Shown here: positions 1-8,285 of the stretch, piece by piece | Numbering within the stretch: the stretch's first letter is position 1 | How the letters are laid out: every line of letters begins with the position of its first letter | NCBI RefSeq assembly: GCF_001676055.1 | Contig: NZ_LZEX01000046.1 | Span: 124,001 to 188,000 of the forward strand | Direction of reading: 5' to 3' | From: Morganella psychrotolerans | GTDB lineage: Bacteria; Pseudomonadota; Gammaproteobacteria; Enterobacterales; Enterobacteriaceae | Length of the DNA: 64,000 nt | Made by a program: the position numbers and the translations under genes | The notes under the pieces: model-generated | The model's input: only the letters and a program-made list of their open reading frames with translations | Database searches by the model: none | Told to the model about the DNA's origin: nothing

Positions 1-102
1 GTAATAAAATAAACTGTTACTTCCTGTTCGTCAAAAATGTCGAAATCCCATATCAAATAACCGCTGTAAATTTTATCCAACTGATTTCTATCTTATTTTC
101 TA

Positions 103-119
103 TTGGCACATAATATGCA
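103..119 (+). promoter_or_regulatory. Sigma-54 (-24/-12) promoter of the formate dehydrogenase gene
   Basis: The sequence TTGGCACATAATATGCA has GG (105-106) and GC (117-118) separated by exactly ten bases, the spacing of RpoN promoters (TGGCAC-N5-TTGCA). It lies just upstream of the translation start at 176. Known biology: E. coli fdhF is transcribed by sigma-54 with the formate-responsive activator FhlA. An FhlA-like half site may lie near 36-47, but that is a guess. Confidence 0.75.
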
Positions 120-175
120 TGTCTGATATTTCTTTTCTTACTCTTTTACTCCCTGGTCAGGGGAAAGGACGTCAA

Positions 176-2341
176 ATGAACAAAGTCATATCTGTATGCC
201 CATACTGCGGTGCTGGTTGTAAATTAAATCTCTGTGTCGAAAACGGCAAAATAATTAAAGCTGAAGGTGCTGATGGTGTTACTAACCAGGGGCAACTGTG
301 CCTGAAAGGGTTATATGGCTGGGATTTTCTGAATGATAATAAATTACTGACAGCCCGATTAAACCAACCGATGATCCGCCGGAAAAAAGGCGGGCCGTTT
401 GAAGTGGTCAGCTGGAGAGAGGCGATTAATTATACCGCGCATAAACTGAAAGAAATAAAAGAAAAGTATGGCGCAAAATCGATTATGTGTACCGGCTCCT
501 CCCGCGGAACCGGTAATGAAACCAATTTTGTGATGCAGAAATTCGCCCGGGCGGTGTTGGGTAATAATAATGTGGATTGTTGTGCCCGTGTTTGTCACGG
601 ACCCTCCGTTGCCGGGTTGCAGGTCACATTAGGTAACGGTGCGATGAGTAATTCAATTGCGGATATTGAAAACTCAGATTGCTTATTGGTATTCGGCTAT
701 AACTGTGCGGATTCTCACCCGATTGTTGCCCGCCGCGTTATCAAAGCCAAAGAAAAAGGGGCGGAGATCATTGTTTGTGATCCGCGAAAAATAGAGACAG
801 CTAAAATAGCCACACAGTATCTTCCCCTGCGAAACGGGTCGAATATGGCACTGGTAAATGCCTTTGCTTACACTCTGATAGACGAGAATCTTTACGATAA
901 AAATTATGTAAATCAGCATACTGAAGGATTTGAAGAGTATAAAAAAGCAGTTCAGGCTTACAGTCCGGAAGCGGTTGAGGAGATTGTCGGTCTTTCTGCA
1001 TTACAAATCCGTCAGGCGATGAGAACCTATGCGAAAGCAAAAACAGCCACCATTATGTGGGGGATGGGTGTTACACAGTTCGGACAGGCGGTGGATGTGG
1101 TTAAAGGCCTTTCCGGTCTGGCTCTGCTGACGGGAAACCTGGGTAAACCGGGGGTTGGTGTGGCGCCGGTCCGGGGACAAAATAATGTCCAGGGTGCTTG
1201 TGATATGGGTGTCTTACCTGATACTTTCCCGGGCTATCAAAAAGTGACTGATGCGGATGCCCGACAGAAATTTGCCCGCGAATGGGGGATCCCGTTTGAA
1301 AGTATGGATCCTGACGTCGGCTATCGCATTACAGAAGTCCCTCATCTGGCGATAGAAGGTAAGGTAAAAGCCTATTACATCATGGGAGAAGATCCGCTAC
1401 AGACAGAGGCGGATTTACAGCTTGTCCGTAAAGGCTTTGATGCGCTTGAATTTGTTGTTGTACAAGATATTTTTATGACTAAAACAGCAGAGCAGGCCGA
1501 TGTTATTTTACCTTCCACAAGCTGGGGTGAACATGCCGGTATCTTCACCTGTGCTGACCGCGGATTTCAACGATTCGAAAAAGCAATTGAACCACAGGGA
1601 AATGTAAAACGGGACTGGGAAATCATCTGCTTGCTGGCAACAGAAATGGGCTACCCGATGTCTTATGCGGATAATAAAGCCATCTGGGATGAAGTACGGA
1701 AACTCTGCCCGCTGTTTTATGGTGTAACATATGAAAAACTGGCGGGGCTGGCTCATATTCAGTGGCCGTGTCCGACAATAGAGCATCCGGGAACACCTTA
1801 CCTGTATCAGAATAATGCGTTTGATACACCGACCGGCAAGGGGCAGTTATTTGCAGCAGAATGGCGCAAGCCTGCTGAACTGCCTGATGACGAATATCCG
1901 CTTATCCTTTCAACTGTGCGTGAAGTCGGGCACTATTCCTGTCGCTCGATGACCGGAAACTGTAAAGCATTAGCTTCTCTGGCGGATGAGCCGGGCTATG
2001 TTCAGATTAACCCGGAAGCTGCCGGAAATTTAGGCATAAAAGATCAGGATATTGTCTGGGTGGAGTCACGCAGGGGGAAAGTGATGTCCCGTTGCAGTAT
2101 CAACGATACGATTAATAAACCTGCGATTTATATGACATATCAGTGGTGGATTGGTGCCTGTAATGAATTAACACAGGATAATCTCGATCCTGTATCTAAA
2201 ACACCGGAAACAAAATACTGCGCTGCAAGAATAGTGAAAATTGATGACCAAAGAGCCGCCGAGGATCTTGTAAAAGAAAAATATTCAGGCATGCGGGCGC
2301 GGTTAATCGGTTTGGTTGAGTCTGCGGAGCGGCAGATTTAA
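176..2341 (+). CDS. fdhF: Formate dehydrogenase H-type molybdoenzyme, Cys variant
   Basis: This 721-residue protein resembles E. coli FdhF along its whole length and would oxidise formate to CO2 at a molybdenum bis-MGD centre in the cytoplasm, normally feeding hydrogenase 3. The N-terminal [4Fe-4S] cysteines are C8, C11, C15 and C42. The active-site segment reads CARVCHGPS, so residue 140 is Cys (codon TGT at 593-595) where the E. coli enzyme has selenocysteine; the following His141 is kept. I start at 176 because AAAGGA lies just upstream; an ATG at 119 lies inside the promoter. Cys homologues exist but are usually slower. It stands alone, with a sigma-54 promoter before it and a terminator after it. 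Confidence 0.9.
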   Translation: MNKVISVCPYCGAGCKLNLCVENGKIIKAEGADGVTNQGQLCLKGLYGWDFLNDNKLLTARLNQPMIRRKKGGPFEVVSWREAINYTAHKLKEIKEKYGAKSIMCTGSSRGTGNETNFVMQKFARAVLGNNNVDCCARVCHGPSVAGLQVTLGNGAMSNSIADIENSDCLLVFGYNCADSHPIVARRVIKAKEKGAEIIVCDPRKIETAKIATQYLPLRNGSNMALVNAFAYTLIDENLYDKNYVNQHTEGFEEYKKAVQAYSPEAVEEIVGLSALQIRQAMRTYAKAKTATIMWGMGVTQFGQAVDVVKGLSGLALLTGNLGKPGVGVAPVRGQNNVQGACDMGVLPDTFPGYQKVTDADARQKFAREWGIPFESMDPDVGYRITEVPHLAIEGKVKAYYIMGEDPLQTEADLQLVRKGFDALEFVVVQDIFMTKTAEQADVILPSTSWGEHAGIFTCADRGFQRFEKAIEPQGNVKRDWEIICLLATEMGYPMSYADNKAIWDEVRKLCPLFYGVTYEKLAGLAHIQWPCPTIEHPGTPYLYQNNAFDTPTGKGQLFAAEWRKPAELPDDEYPLILSTVREVGHYSCRSMTGNCKALASLADEPGYVQINPEAAGNLGIKDQDIVWVESRRGKVMSRCSINDTINKPAIYMTYQWWIGACNELTQDNLDPVSKTPETKYCAARIVKIDDQRAAEDLVKEKYSGMRARLIGLVESAERQI

Positions 2342-2370
2342 TTAAAGCGGATAGAGTATAACGACTAACT

Positions 2371-2406
2371 AAAGGGATCCTTACATTAAGCGATCCCTTT
2401 TTATTT
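2371..2406. terminator. Bidirectional intrinsic terminator between convergent genes
   Basis: A 9-bp perfect stem (AAAGGGATC with GATCCCTTT) is followed by a T-rich run on the plus strand and flanked by A residues, so it can end both the formate dehydrogenase transcript and the convergent exporter transcript. Confidence 0.8.
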
Positions 2407-2407
2407 A

Positions 2408-3292
2408 TCAAATTACTTTCTTTTTTCGTATTATATAGCTTAAATTTGGATAAATAACCGATAGCATAATAATTAAAATCCCGGCTATTTGTATTAATGT
2501 GATATCTTCATTCAGTAAAATATAAGCAAAAATAATAGCAGACGGTAGTTCAACAGAGGAGAGTATTCCGCCTAATCCGGGGCTTAACTGTGGCATTCCT
2601 TTGCTGAAACAAATTAAAGGAAAAACGACTGAAAATATAGCGATAACAGGTGCCCATTTGAATACAACAAGCTGATCATTAAATTCAATCTGACTTCCCA
2701 AAAAAAGGATAAGAAAAAAAACAGCACCAACAGAGACATACATTGCTCTCTGTATAGGATCGGCATCTTTAACAACAGAATTTGTTATCATCATCATACA
2801 GGCGTAAGCACAGGCAGAGCCAAAAGCTAATATCACTCCGATTACGGATAACGTCATATCAGCGGTAAAAATCTGTGTTGCCAGGACAGTACCTATCATA
2901 ATGAAAATAACAGCAATTATCTGATTTTTAGATGGAACATTTCGTTTGAAAATAAATCCTAAAATCATTGTTATCCAGACTGATTGCATTAAGAGAACAG
3001 CTGAAACCGTCACTGATATAAACTGCAATGATGCAAAATATAATGTATTTGTACTGGCCATTGCCAGTCCGGATAGCAGTAATTTTCCCCGCTGAATATT
3101 ATTTAATGTGAATAACCGTGAGTTTCTGCGGGTGAAATTAAGACATATCAGGATGAGAGCTGCACAAAAAACCTGAGAAAGTAATAAATTAGCAGGTAAT
3201 GCGCCATTACCTGCCGCCATTTTAAATAAAGAGGCCGGGATCCCGTAGCTTACCGCACCTAAAAAGACAATAATACTGGCATTTGTTTTCAT
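2408..3292 (-). CDS. EamA/DMT-family inner-membrane exporter
   Basis: The 294-residue product is hydrophobic throughout and fits the ten-helix drug/metabolite transporter fold with two EamA repeats (roughly residues 5-135 and 145-285). The second half ends with the typical ELPSAIIFAYILLNE segment followed by IAGILIIMLSVI, and the protein closes with a basic tail (IRKKK). Such proteins export amino acids or other small metabolites; the substrate cannot be read from the sequence. It converges on the formate dehydrogenase gene and shares its terminator. The ATG at 3292 is preceded by GGATAA, a weak but plausible ribosome binding site. Confidence 0.8.
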   Translation of the reverse strand: MKTNASIIVFLGAVSYGIPASLFKMAAGNGALPANLLLSQVFCAALILICLNFTRRNSRLFTLNNIQRGKLLLSGLAMASTNTLYFASLQFISVTVSAVLLMQSVWITMILGFIFKRNVPSKNQIIAVIFIMIGTVLATQIFTADMTLSVIGVILAFGSACAYACMMMITNSVVKDADPIQRAMYVSVGAVFFLILFLGSQIEFNDQLVVFKWAPVIAIFSVVFPLICFSKGMPQLSPGLGGILSSVELPSAIIFAYILLNEDITLIQIAGILIIMLSVIYPNLSYIIRKKKVI

Positions 3293-3440
3293 TAATTATC
3301 CATATAATCATGGTGTTATGTGTATTATGGAAATCTGACTCTCACGAAATCCTGATTAAATACAAAAAAAAAGCGGATGCGCCGGACACAAATATTTTCG
3401 GATAGCATGAGTTGTAAGTTTTAGATAATATCATCGGTAT

Positions 3441-4853
3441 ATGAAAAAGAATAACGTTGCAGGTCTTATTGTCGGTGGCTGTGTTCTGCTGACTCTGCTT
3501 ATATTATTGTCAGGTTTTATCCTGTCGATGAACAAAGTATCAGGCAGAGATATTGATAACGGCCAGCAGATAGGTCACAGTATTTTTACGCTCTATAATG
3601 GCAATATTTATGCCGGTGTTCCGTCTGATGGTCAGTATGTTATTGAGGCGGCAGATCCTGTGAGCTTTAAGCGGGTGTCTGATGATTATAAAGCACGCCA
3701 GTTTGCGGTTGATAAACACCATGCCTATTGCGGTAATCTGATTGTTCCTGATTTTAATCCCGGAGCCGCAAAATCAATCGGCAATGGTTATTTTACGGAT
3801 GACCGGAATACTATTTATTGCGCTCCGTTTACTAAACAAAACGAGGCAATGACAGGCTGGAAAAAGTTACGTGAGACCTGGCTTTATGGTTGGGATCTTG
3901 GTGGCAAACCACAGGCCTTTTACTACCCGACAGAGGTATTGCCTGCATCTGTGACACCTTACCAATTATTGCCTGAAACCGGATTAGCCGGTAACGGAAC
4001 GTCTGTTTTCTTTAACGGCAAACTTATGCCGGATGCTGACCCGCAGACACTTACGGCGATTGATGTACAGCAAAGTGACCTCTCAGTGCGTAAGAGCCAT
4101 GTTTTTTATCGCGATAACCGTAATGTCTATTATCAGCACAATAAATTACCGCTAAAAAGTAATGCGGTGCTATATGGATTTTACATTGGTAATTTATTTC
4201 GGGAAGCGTATCTTTTTGACCCGCAATCGGGTCTGGTTGCGACAAATAATATCGTATTTCCTCCTGAATTTGCACCGTATAAGGTTATCAGCCGCTATGG
4301 TGGACATGTTAATCATGTACTCTTTTTATCTGCAAAGGGAGTTTATTTCTATGACGGGAAAAAAGAAAAAATAATCAGGGCAGGGGATAATCCTTTTTTG
4401 GATAATAGCTGTCAGGAAATGGCACCCATGGTTTTCAGTTGTAATAACCAAACCTATTATTTACAGGGTTCAGAAAGTTGGGGATCTAATAAATCACCCG
4501 GTCTTATTTCCCGTAGTACCCATATTTGCCTTTTTGAAGATAATTCATCTAAAGAATGGGAGAAAACAGGCGATGTCATGAATCACCGTTATGGTGAAGT
4601 CTGGAAAAAAGGAAATAAGTATTATTATTTTGACAAACTGGGTGTAACTCAGCTCGTTCGCCATACGATTTATGAAATTACCGATAAGCAAACATTGAAC
4701 AGTCTGCTTAATGATAATTTACGACCTGAGAATATACGTCAGATGGTGAGGAACGGGCACTTGCAACCTGTAGCCTGCACAAGTGTTTTACAAGCAAAAA
4801 CACGCTATAAAAAGACATTTATGAGTTCTTTGAATTTTTTCAATGATGATTGA
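3441..4853 (+). CDS. Membrane-anchored DKNYY-repeat protein
   Basis: The 470-residue protein has a short basic N-terminus, one transmembrane segment (about residues 8-30) and a large domain that should face the periplasm. It contains repeated motifs of the DKNYY type, such as YFTDDRNTIYC and FYRDNRNVYYQ, which recur in secreted or anchored proteins of Gram-negative bacteria with no established function. The ribosome binding site before 3441 is poor, so the start rests on the anchor that follows it. It stands alone between the exporter and the small double-glycine peptide gene. I do not assign a function. Confidence 0.7.
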   Translation: MKKNNVAGLIVGGCVLLTLLILLSGFILSMNKVSGRDIDNGQQIGHSIFTLYNGNIYAGVPSDGQYVIEAADPVSFKRVSDDYKARQFAVDKHHAYCGNLIVPDFNPGAAKSIGNGYFTDDRNTIYCAPFTKQNEAMTGWKKLRETWLYGWDLGGKPQAFYYPTEVLPASVTPYQLLPETGLAGNGTSVFFNGKLMPDADPQTLTAIDVQQSDLSVRKSHVFYRDNRNVYYQHNKLPLKSNAVLYGFYIGNLFREAYLFDPQSGLVATNNIVFPPEFAPYKVISRYGGHVNHVLFLSAKGVYFYDGKKEKIIRAGDNPFLDNSCQEMAPMVFSCNNQTYYLQGSESWGSNKSPGLISRSTHICLFEDNSSKEWEKTGDVMNHRYGEVWKKGNKYYYFDKLGVTQLVRHTIYEITDKQTLNSLLNDNLRPENIRQMVRNGHLQPVACTSVLQAKTRYKKTFMSSLNFFNDD

Positions 4854-4916
4854 TTTTACGTATATAAAATAAATAGTTAATCAGGTATGACATTCGGCTG
4901 CATATTTAAATCAGGT

Positions 4917-4985
4917 CAGCCATATAGATATTTTTATATGGCTGTTAAATAGGTGGCATGTCTGTTTTTTATGTTAAAAACAGAC
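4917..4985 (-). terminator. Two stacked hairpins downstream of the double-glycine peptide gene
   Basis: The stem CAGCCATATA/TATATGGCTG (4917-4926 with 4935-4944) and the stem GTCTGTTTTT/AAAAACAGAC (4960-4969 with 4976-4985) lie directly after the stop codon of the minus-strand peptide gene. They also lie downstream of the convergent DKNYY gene and could serve both. Confidence 0.6.
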
Positions 4986-4994
4986 CAGTGCTGA

Positions 4995-5174
4995 TCAATT
5001 CACCGGACGCGGTCTAATTGTCCTGATATAGTCAATAATATTTTTTATTGCGCCCAAAATACCGGATACCCTGCTTGGTGGTGTACAGTCACCCGGGAAA
5101 GGACTACTTTCTGCATTCGCTGCGAAACGACCACCGCTGACTGCATTTACTTCCTGATTTGATAATTTTCTCAT
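4995..5174 (-). CDS. Small peptide with double-glycine leader (candidate class II microcin)
   Basis: This 59-residue ORF begins MRKLSNQEVNAVSGG, which closely matches the leader of colicin V (MRTLTLNELDSVSGG) and of other class II microcins that are cut after Gly-Gly by a C39-peptidase ABC exporter. The predicted mature part is 44 residues, has one Cys (in the segment PFPGDCTPP), an amphipathic middle (GILGAIKNIIDYI) and a basic, proline-rich tail ending RPRPVN. The start is supported by AAAGGA eight bases upstream. No immunity gene, C39 exporter or modifying enzyme is visible nearby, so export would need machinery encoded elsewhere. The leader is convincing; antibacterial activity is inference. 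Confidence 0.75.
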   Translation of the reverse strand: MRKLSNQEVNAVSGGRFAANAESSPFPGDCTPPSRVSGILGAIKNIIDYIRTIRPRPVN

Positions 5175-5619
5175 GGTTAATATCCTTTTATTAATGAATA
5201 TATCCCTGATAAGTATCAGTTTTTACTTTACTGCACTTAATTAAAATATAGACAATGTTGTTTTGTTGTCAAATTAAAAAAAACAAACAGAATGAAAATA
5301 GATAATTAAGTGAGTGTTTATTATTAACAATATATAATTTTGAGGGTCTGATCTTAGTATTTTTTATCAGGAATTATCCTTATCCTGACATTACAATAAA
5401 TACAAAACCACTACTGGCAGTGCTACAGGGGTGATCACATTTTTCAGGTATTCGTCTATAACATTCATACAAAAATAATGTTTGACAAATAAATACAAGT
5501 TTATAGAATAGCGGCTTCAAGGTCTTATTGGCCCGTAAGCGTTTACGTTAATCAACGCATATAACTTTTTACATTACAGCGGTTATATGTTGTTGTGTCG
5601 TAAATATACGGAGTCGTCT
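5175..5619. other. AT-rich intergenic region upstream of the peptide and DUF2798 genes
   Basis: This stretch lies between two divergent start codons and must hold both promoters. I see no further coding frame with a ribosome binding site and no clear operator. Confidence 0.5.
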
Positions 5620-5886
5620 ATGTCTTTTCAGGACAAAAATTATATCTTAGGTATCCCTAAACTTCCTCAGCGCGCCCTGATTTTTTTGGTGCCATTTTTC
5701 CTGTCTCTGGTAATGAGCGGAATAGTTTCCCTTATCAGTACGATTAAAGCCCTTGGTTTTTCATGGATTTTAGTCTCTCCCTGGCTGACATCGTGGGGAT
5801 TATCATGGATGGTGGCATTCCCGACAGTCTTATTTGTACTGCCATTTGCCCGGAAATTATCATTGTTGATGGTCAGAAATTCATAA
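5620..5886 (+). CDS. DUF2798-like small two-helix membrane protein
   Basis: The product is 88 residues if translation starts at 5620, where CGGAG sits six bases upstream. It has a short polar N-terminus, then two hydrophobic helices (about residues 17-42 and 52-75) joined by the loop SPWLTSWG, and a short basic end. This two-helix layout and length fit the DUF2798 family, whose role is unknown. Upstream in-frame starts lack a ribosome binding site. It is followed by a strong hairpin. Confidence 0.65.
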   Translation: MSFQDKNYILGIPKLPQRALIFLVPFFLSLVMSGIVSLISTIKALGFSWILVSPWLTSWGLSWMVAFPTVLFVLPFARKLSLLMVRNS

Positions 5887-5926
5887 TATTACGTGGGCTG
5901 TTAAATATTACTGTCAGTATCAGATA

Positions 5927-5953
5927 TTATCCGGAATACTATATTCCGGATAA
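5927..5953. terminator. 12-bp perfect hairpin between convergent genes
   Basis: TTATCCGGAATA pairs with TATTCCGGATAA across a three-base loop. It lies between the DUF2798 gene and the convergent ArsR-type gene and probably stops one or both transcripts, although no long T-run follows. Confidence 0.6.
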
Positions 5954-5988
5954 CAGTACGATATTTATATCTTAATAAAATCAAATAA

Positions 5989-6675
5989 TTAAATATTAAA
6001 TATACGGCGGAATTGTATTTTCCCTTTTTCTGTAACAGTGACTTCGCGATAGCCCGACGTCCGGGTCAGCCAGCCTTTTTGCTCACAGTGTGTAAAAAAT
6101 GCCGCACCGAGGTAACCGCCCAGATGAAACCGGCGTTCACTCCAATCCAGGCAGCCACAGCAAAAAACGCGCTTTGTGGCGGGAGTCAGTGATAACCCCA
6201 GTTGTATCAGCGCTGTTTCGCCTTCGGTGGTCAGCCCGTACCCCTCCGGCGTCAGCCAGTTTTTTTCCTGCATAGCGGCATAGATAGCAACGGCGGTTTC
6301 GCCTGCCAGATGGTCATAACATGTCCGCGCCAGCCGCAGATTGTCCGGCGTGGATGATTTTCGCGTAACCGCCGTGACCGGCATCCCGGTCAGTGCCATC
6401 ATTTTTTCAAGCAATTCCGCCACATCCTGACCCGCAAGATGATAATAGCGGTGCCGTCCCTGCGGCAGGCAGGCGATCAGCTTACCCATAACCAGTTTTG
6501 TCAGGTGAGCACTGGCTGTGGATGCACTGATTTCTGCGGCAATGCTCAGCTCAGTGGCCGTCCAGGATCGGCCGTCCATCAGCGCACAGAGTATTTTTAT
6601 GCGTGACGGATCAGCCAGTGCCGCCGCGACAGTTGCCAGAGCACTTTCCAGTTCAGGGGGTTGTTCTTTTATCAT
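5989..6675 (-). CDS. ArsR-family winged-helix transcriptional regulator
   Basis: The product (228 residues from the ATG at 6675) has an ArsR-type winged helix-turn-helix near residues 10-95, seen in LADPSRIKILCALMDGR, TATELSIAAEISASTAS and the wing segment LPQGRHRYYHLAG. The rest, about 130 residues, contains a Cys-rich motif (VFCCGCLDWSERR) that may bind a metal or sense redox state; this is inference. The upstream in-frame start at 6732 would overlap the preceding gene by 47 bases, whereas 6675 leaves ten bases and has GGAAA before it. It likely forms an operon with the monooxygenase upstream and may regulate it. Confidence 0.8.
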   Translation of the reverse strand: MIKEQPPELESALATVAAALADPSRIKILCALMDGRSWTATELSIAAEISASTASAHLTKLVMGKLIACLPQGRHRYYHLAGQDVAELLEKMMALTGMPVTAVTRKSSTPDNLRLARTCYDHLAGETAVAIYAAMQEKNWLTPEGYGLTTEGETALIQLGLSLTPATKRVFCCGCLDWSERRFHLGGYLGAAFFTHCEQKGWLTRTSGYREVTVTEKGKIQFRRIFNI

Positions 6676-6685
6676 CGGTTTCCGG

Positions 6686-7000
6686 TTATTTATCTTCACG
6701 CGTAAAGGTGTATTCGCGACCAATTTCGGCAATACGTATCCGGTAAAATGAGAATATATCGGTTTTACCTTCCTGCTGCGCCAACTGGTGTTGCTGGTTT
6801 TGTTTCCATTTCAGTAAAGAGGCTTCGTCTTCCCATAAAGAAAGTGACAGCAATTTTCCCGGTGTACTCAGGCTCTGAAAGCGCTCAATCGAAATAAAAC
6901 CCTCTGCATTTTCGAGTAGTGGACGTAGTGTTGCGGCAATTTCCAGGTAACGGCTTTGCTTATCTTCCGGCATTGATACTTCAAAAATAACAGCAAACAT
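6686..7000 (-). CDS. Antibiotic biosynthesis monooxygenase (ABM) domain protein
   Basis: A 104-residue ferredoxin-like alpha/beta barrel protein of the ABM family: MFAVIFEVSMPEDKQ at the N-terminus, GFISIERFQS in the second strand, and SLWEDEASLLKWKQNQQH in the following helix. Small ABM proteins act as dimeric cofactor-free monooxygenases or heme/quinone-handling enzymes, or have no known substrate. The ATG at 7000 follows AAGGAG at ideal spacing, so the longer in-frame version is rejected. It is followed after ten bases by the ArsR-family regulator, which suggests co-transcription. Confidence 0.8.
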   Translation of the reverse strand: MFAVIFEVSMPEDKQSRYLEIAATLRPLLENAEGFISIERFQSLSTPGKLLSLSLWEDEASLLKWKQNQQHQLAQQEGKTDIFSFYRIRIAEIGREYTFTREDK

Positions 7001-7078
7001 TTTGTTCTCCTTTTGCGGGGTGAAAAGGAGCATAACGGAAACGAATAAAAAACACTTTGATGAATAACGAAATATGGA

Positions 7079-8197
7079 TTATTTCATTAATTCAGCCTGA
7101 ACCTGTTTCAGGCTGCGCACCCAGGGTTTGTTTGCTGTGATAGCAGCCGGTAGCGTTTTGAGTGCGCGTCGGGCTGATGTTAAATCGGGATAATCGCCAT
7201 AAACCAGAACATACCACTGACGTCCGTGACGGACAGTTTCATAAACTACGTAATTGGATAGTTTATAGTGACGTGCGGTATCATATAACCCTCCCAGCGT
7301 TGCGGCGCTGCTGAGCTGTAATGTGTAATGACTGCCCGGGGCGGTGCGCAGATTACTGCCTGAATTACCGGCAAAAACAGGTTTGGTTTTCGGTACAGTC
7401 GGGGATTTTATTATTTCTTGTGTCTTTTCCGGTGTGTGGCTTACCTGTATAGGTAACGCAGGCGGATAAACGGTTTCTGACGGATAAACGGTCACCGGCG
7501 GCGGAACGGCAATGGTAATGGTTATTTCTTCCGGTATTTCTGTTGTGACCGGTGCTGCCCGGCGGGTGATCAGTTCTGCTTGTAATAATGGCAGATACTT
7601 ATTCAGGTATATTTTTATATTTCCGGCTTGTTTTTTTCCGCGATTAATCTGTGTCAGAAAAGGCGGAGCAACAGGAGCTGATTCTGCGACTGATAATATA
7701 TGCTTTATACCCTGTACGGCAGCAGCAGAATACGGGCTTTCCGGTAGTTGCATACACCGGCGGGTATCTGTTGGCTTGGTCAGAATCTCTTTTTGTGCCG
7801 GGTCTGCAAGAATATCGTCCTTTATATCCTGCAATATATACTGAGCACGGTTAGCGGTTTCACCACCGGAAAGTGCTGATTTCCCCAGCCACCAGCGCGC
7901 ACAGGAAATATCCCTGTCACCACCAACACCAGTGTAAAATAATATACCCAGATGAAATTGTCCGGGCGGATAACCCCGCAGTGCTGACTGATGAATATAA
8001 TAACGCCCCTTTTCTGGATATGCGTTAACACCATCACCATTAATATATTTCACACCAAGATCATGAACAGATTCAACAGTACCTTGTTCTTCATTATCTG
8101 TCGTGCTGTAGGCATAAGGTATTACAGAGAGATACAGCAGGGTTGCTGTTATACGGATAAAGAGTGTATTAAAAAAGGCCGTATGTGTTTTTTGCAT
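7079..8197 (-). CDS. Secreted Sel1-repeat protein with DamX-like SPOR domain
   Basis: The product (372 residues from the ATG at 8197) begins with a signal peptide (MQKTHTAFFNTLFIRITATL and onward). Residues of about 45-110 form Sel1-type repeats (HDLGVKYINGDGV, FHLGILFYTGVGG, WLGKSALSGG). A long Pro-rich linker follows. The C-terminal 80 residues are a SPOR domain that resembles the one in the division protein DamX (HYTLQLSS, NYVVYETVRHGRQWYVLVYG, and an ending like VQAELMK). SPOR domains bind denuded septal peptidoglycan, so septal localisation is inferred. It lies just downstream of the fimbrial operon but behind a terminator, so it is probably independent. Confidence 0.75.
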   Translation of the reverse strand: MQKTHTAFFNTLFIRITATLLYLSVIPYAYSTTDNEEQGTVESVHDLGVKYINGDGVNAYPEKGRYYIHQSALRGYPPGQFHLGILFYTGVGGDRDISCARWWLGKSALSGGETANRAQYILQDIKDDILADPAQKEILTKPTDTRRCMQLPESPYSAAAVQGIKHILSVAESAPVAPPFLTQINRGKKQAGNIKIYLNKYLPLLQAELITRRAAPVTTEIPEEITITIAVPPPVTVYPSETVYPPALPIQVSHTPEKTQEIIKSPTVPKTKPVFAGNSGSNLRTAPGSHYTLQLSSAATLGGLYDTARHYKLSNYVVYETVRHGRQWYVLVYGDYPDLTSARRALKTLPAAITANKPWVRSLKQVQAELMK

Positions 8198-8230
8198 AAT
8201 AGTTTGAGTTATTTTTATCGTAATAACAAA

Positions 8231-8278
8231 ATAGAACAAAACAGAAGATAAGTGCGGATACAAACACGTATCTTCTGT
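8231..8278 (-). terminator. Intrinsic terminator of the fimbrial operon
   Basis: ACAGAAGATA (8241-8250) pairs with TATCTTCTGT (8269-8278). On the minus strand the second arm is followed by a T-rich tract. It comes directly after the adhesin stop codon. Confidence 0.75.
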
Positions 8279-8285
8279 TATTATT

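Noticed and set aside
5989-6732. A longer start for the ArsR-type regulator
   Set aside because: It would overlap the preceding monooxygenase gene by 47 bases and has no ribosome binding site; 6675 is better.
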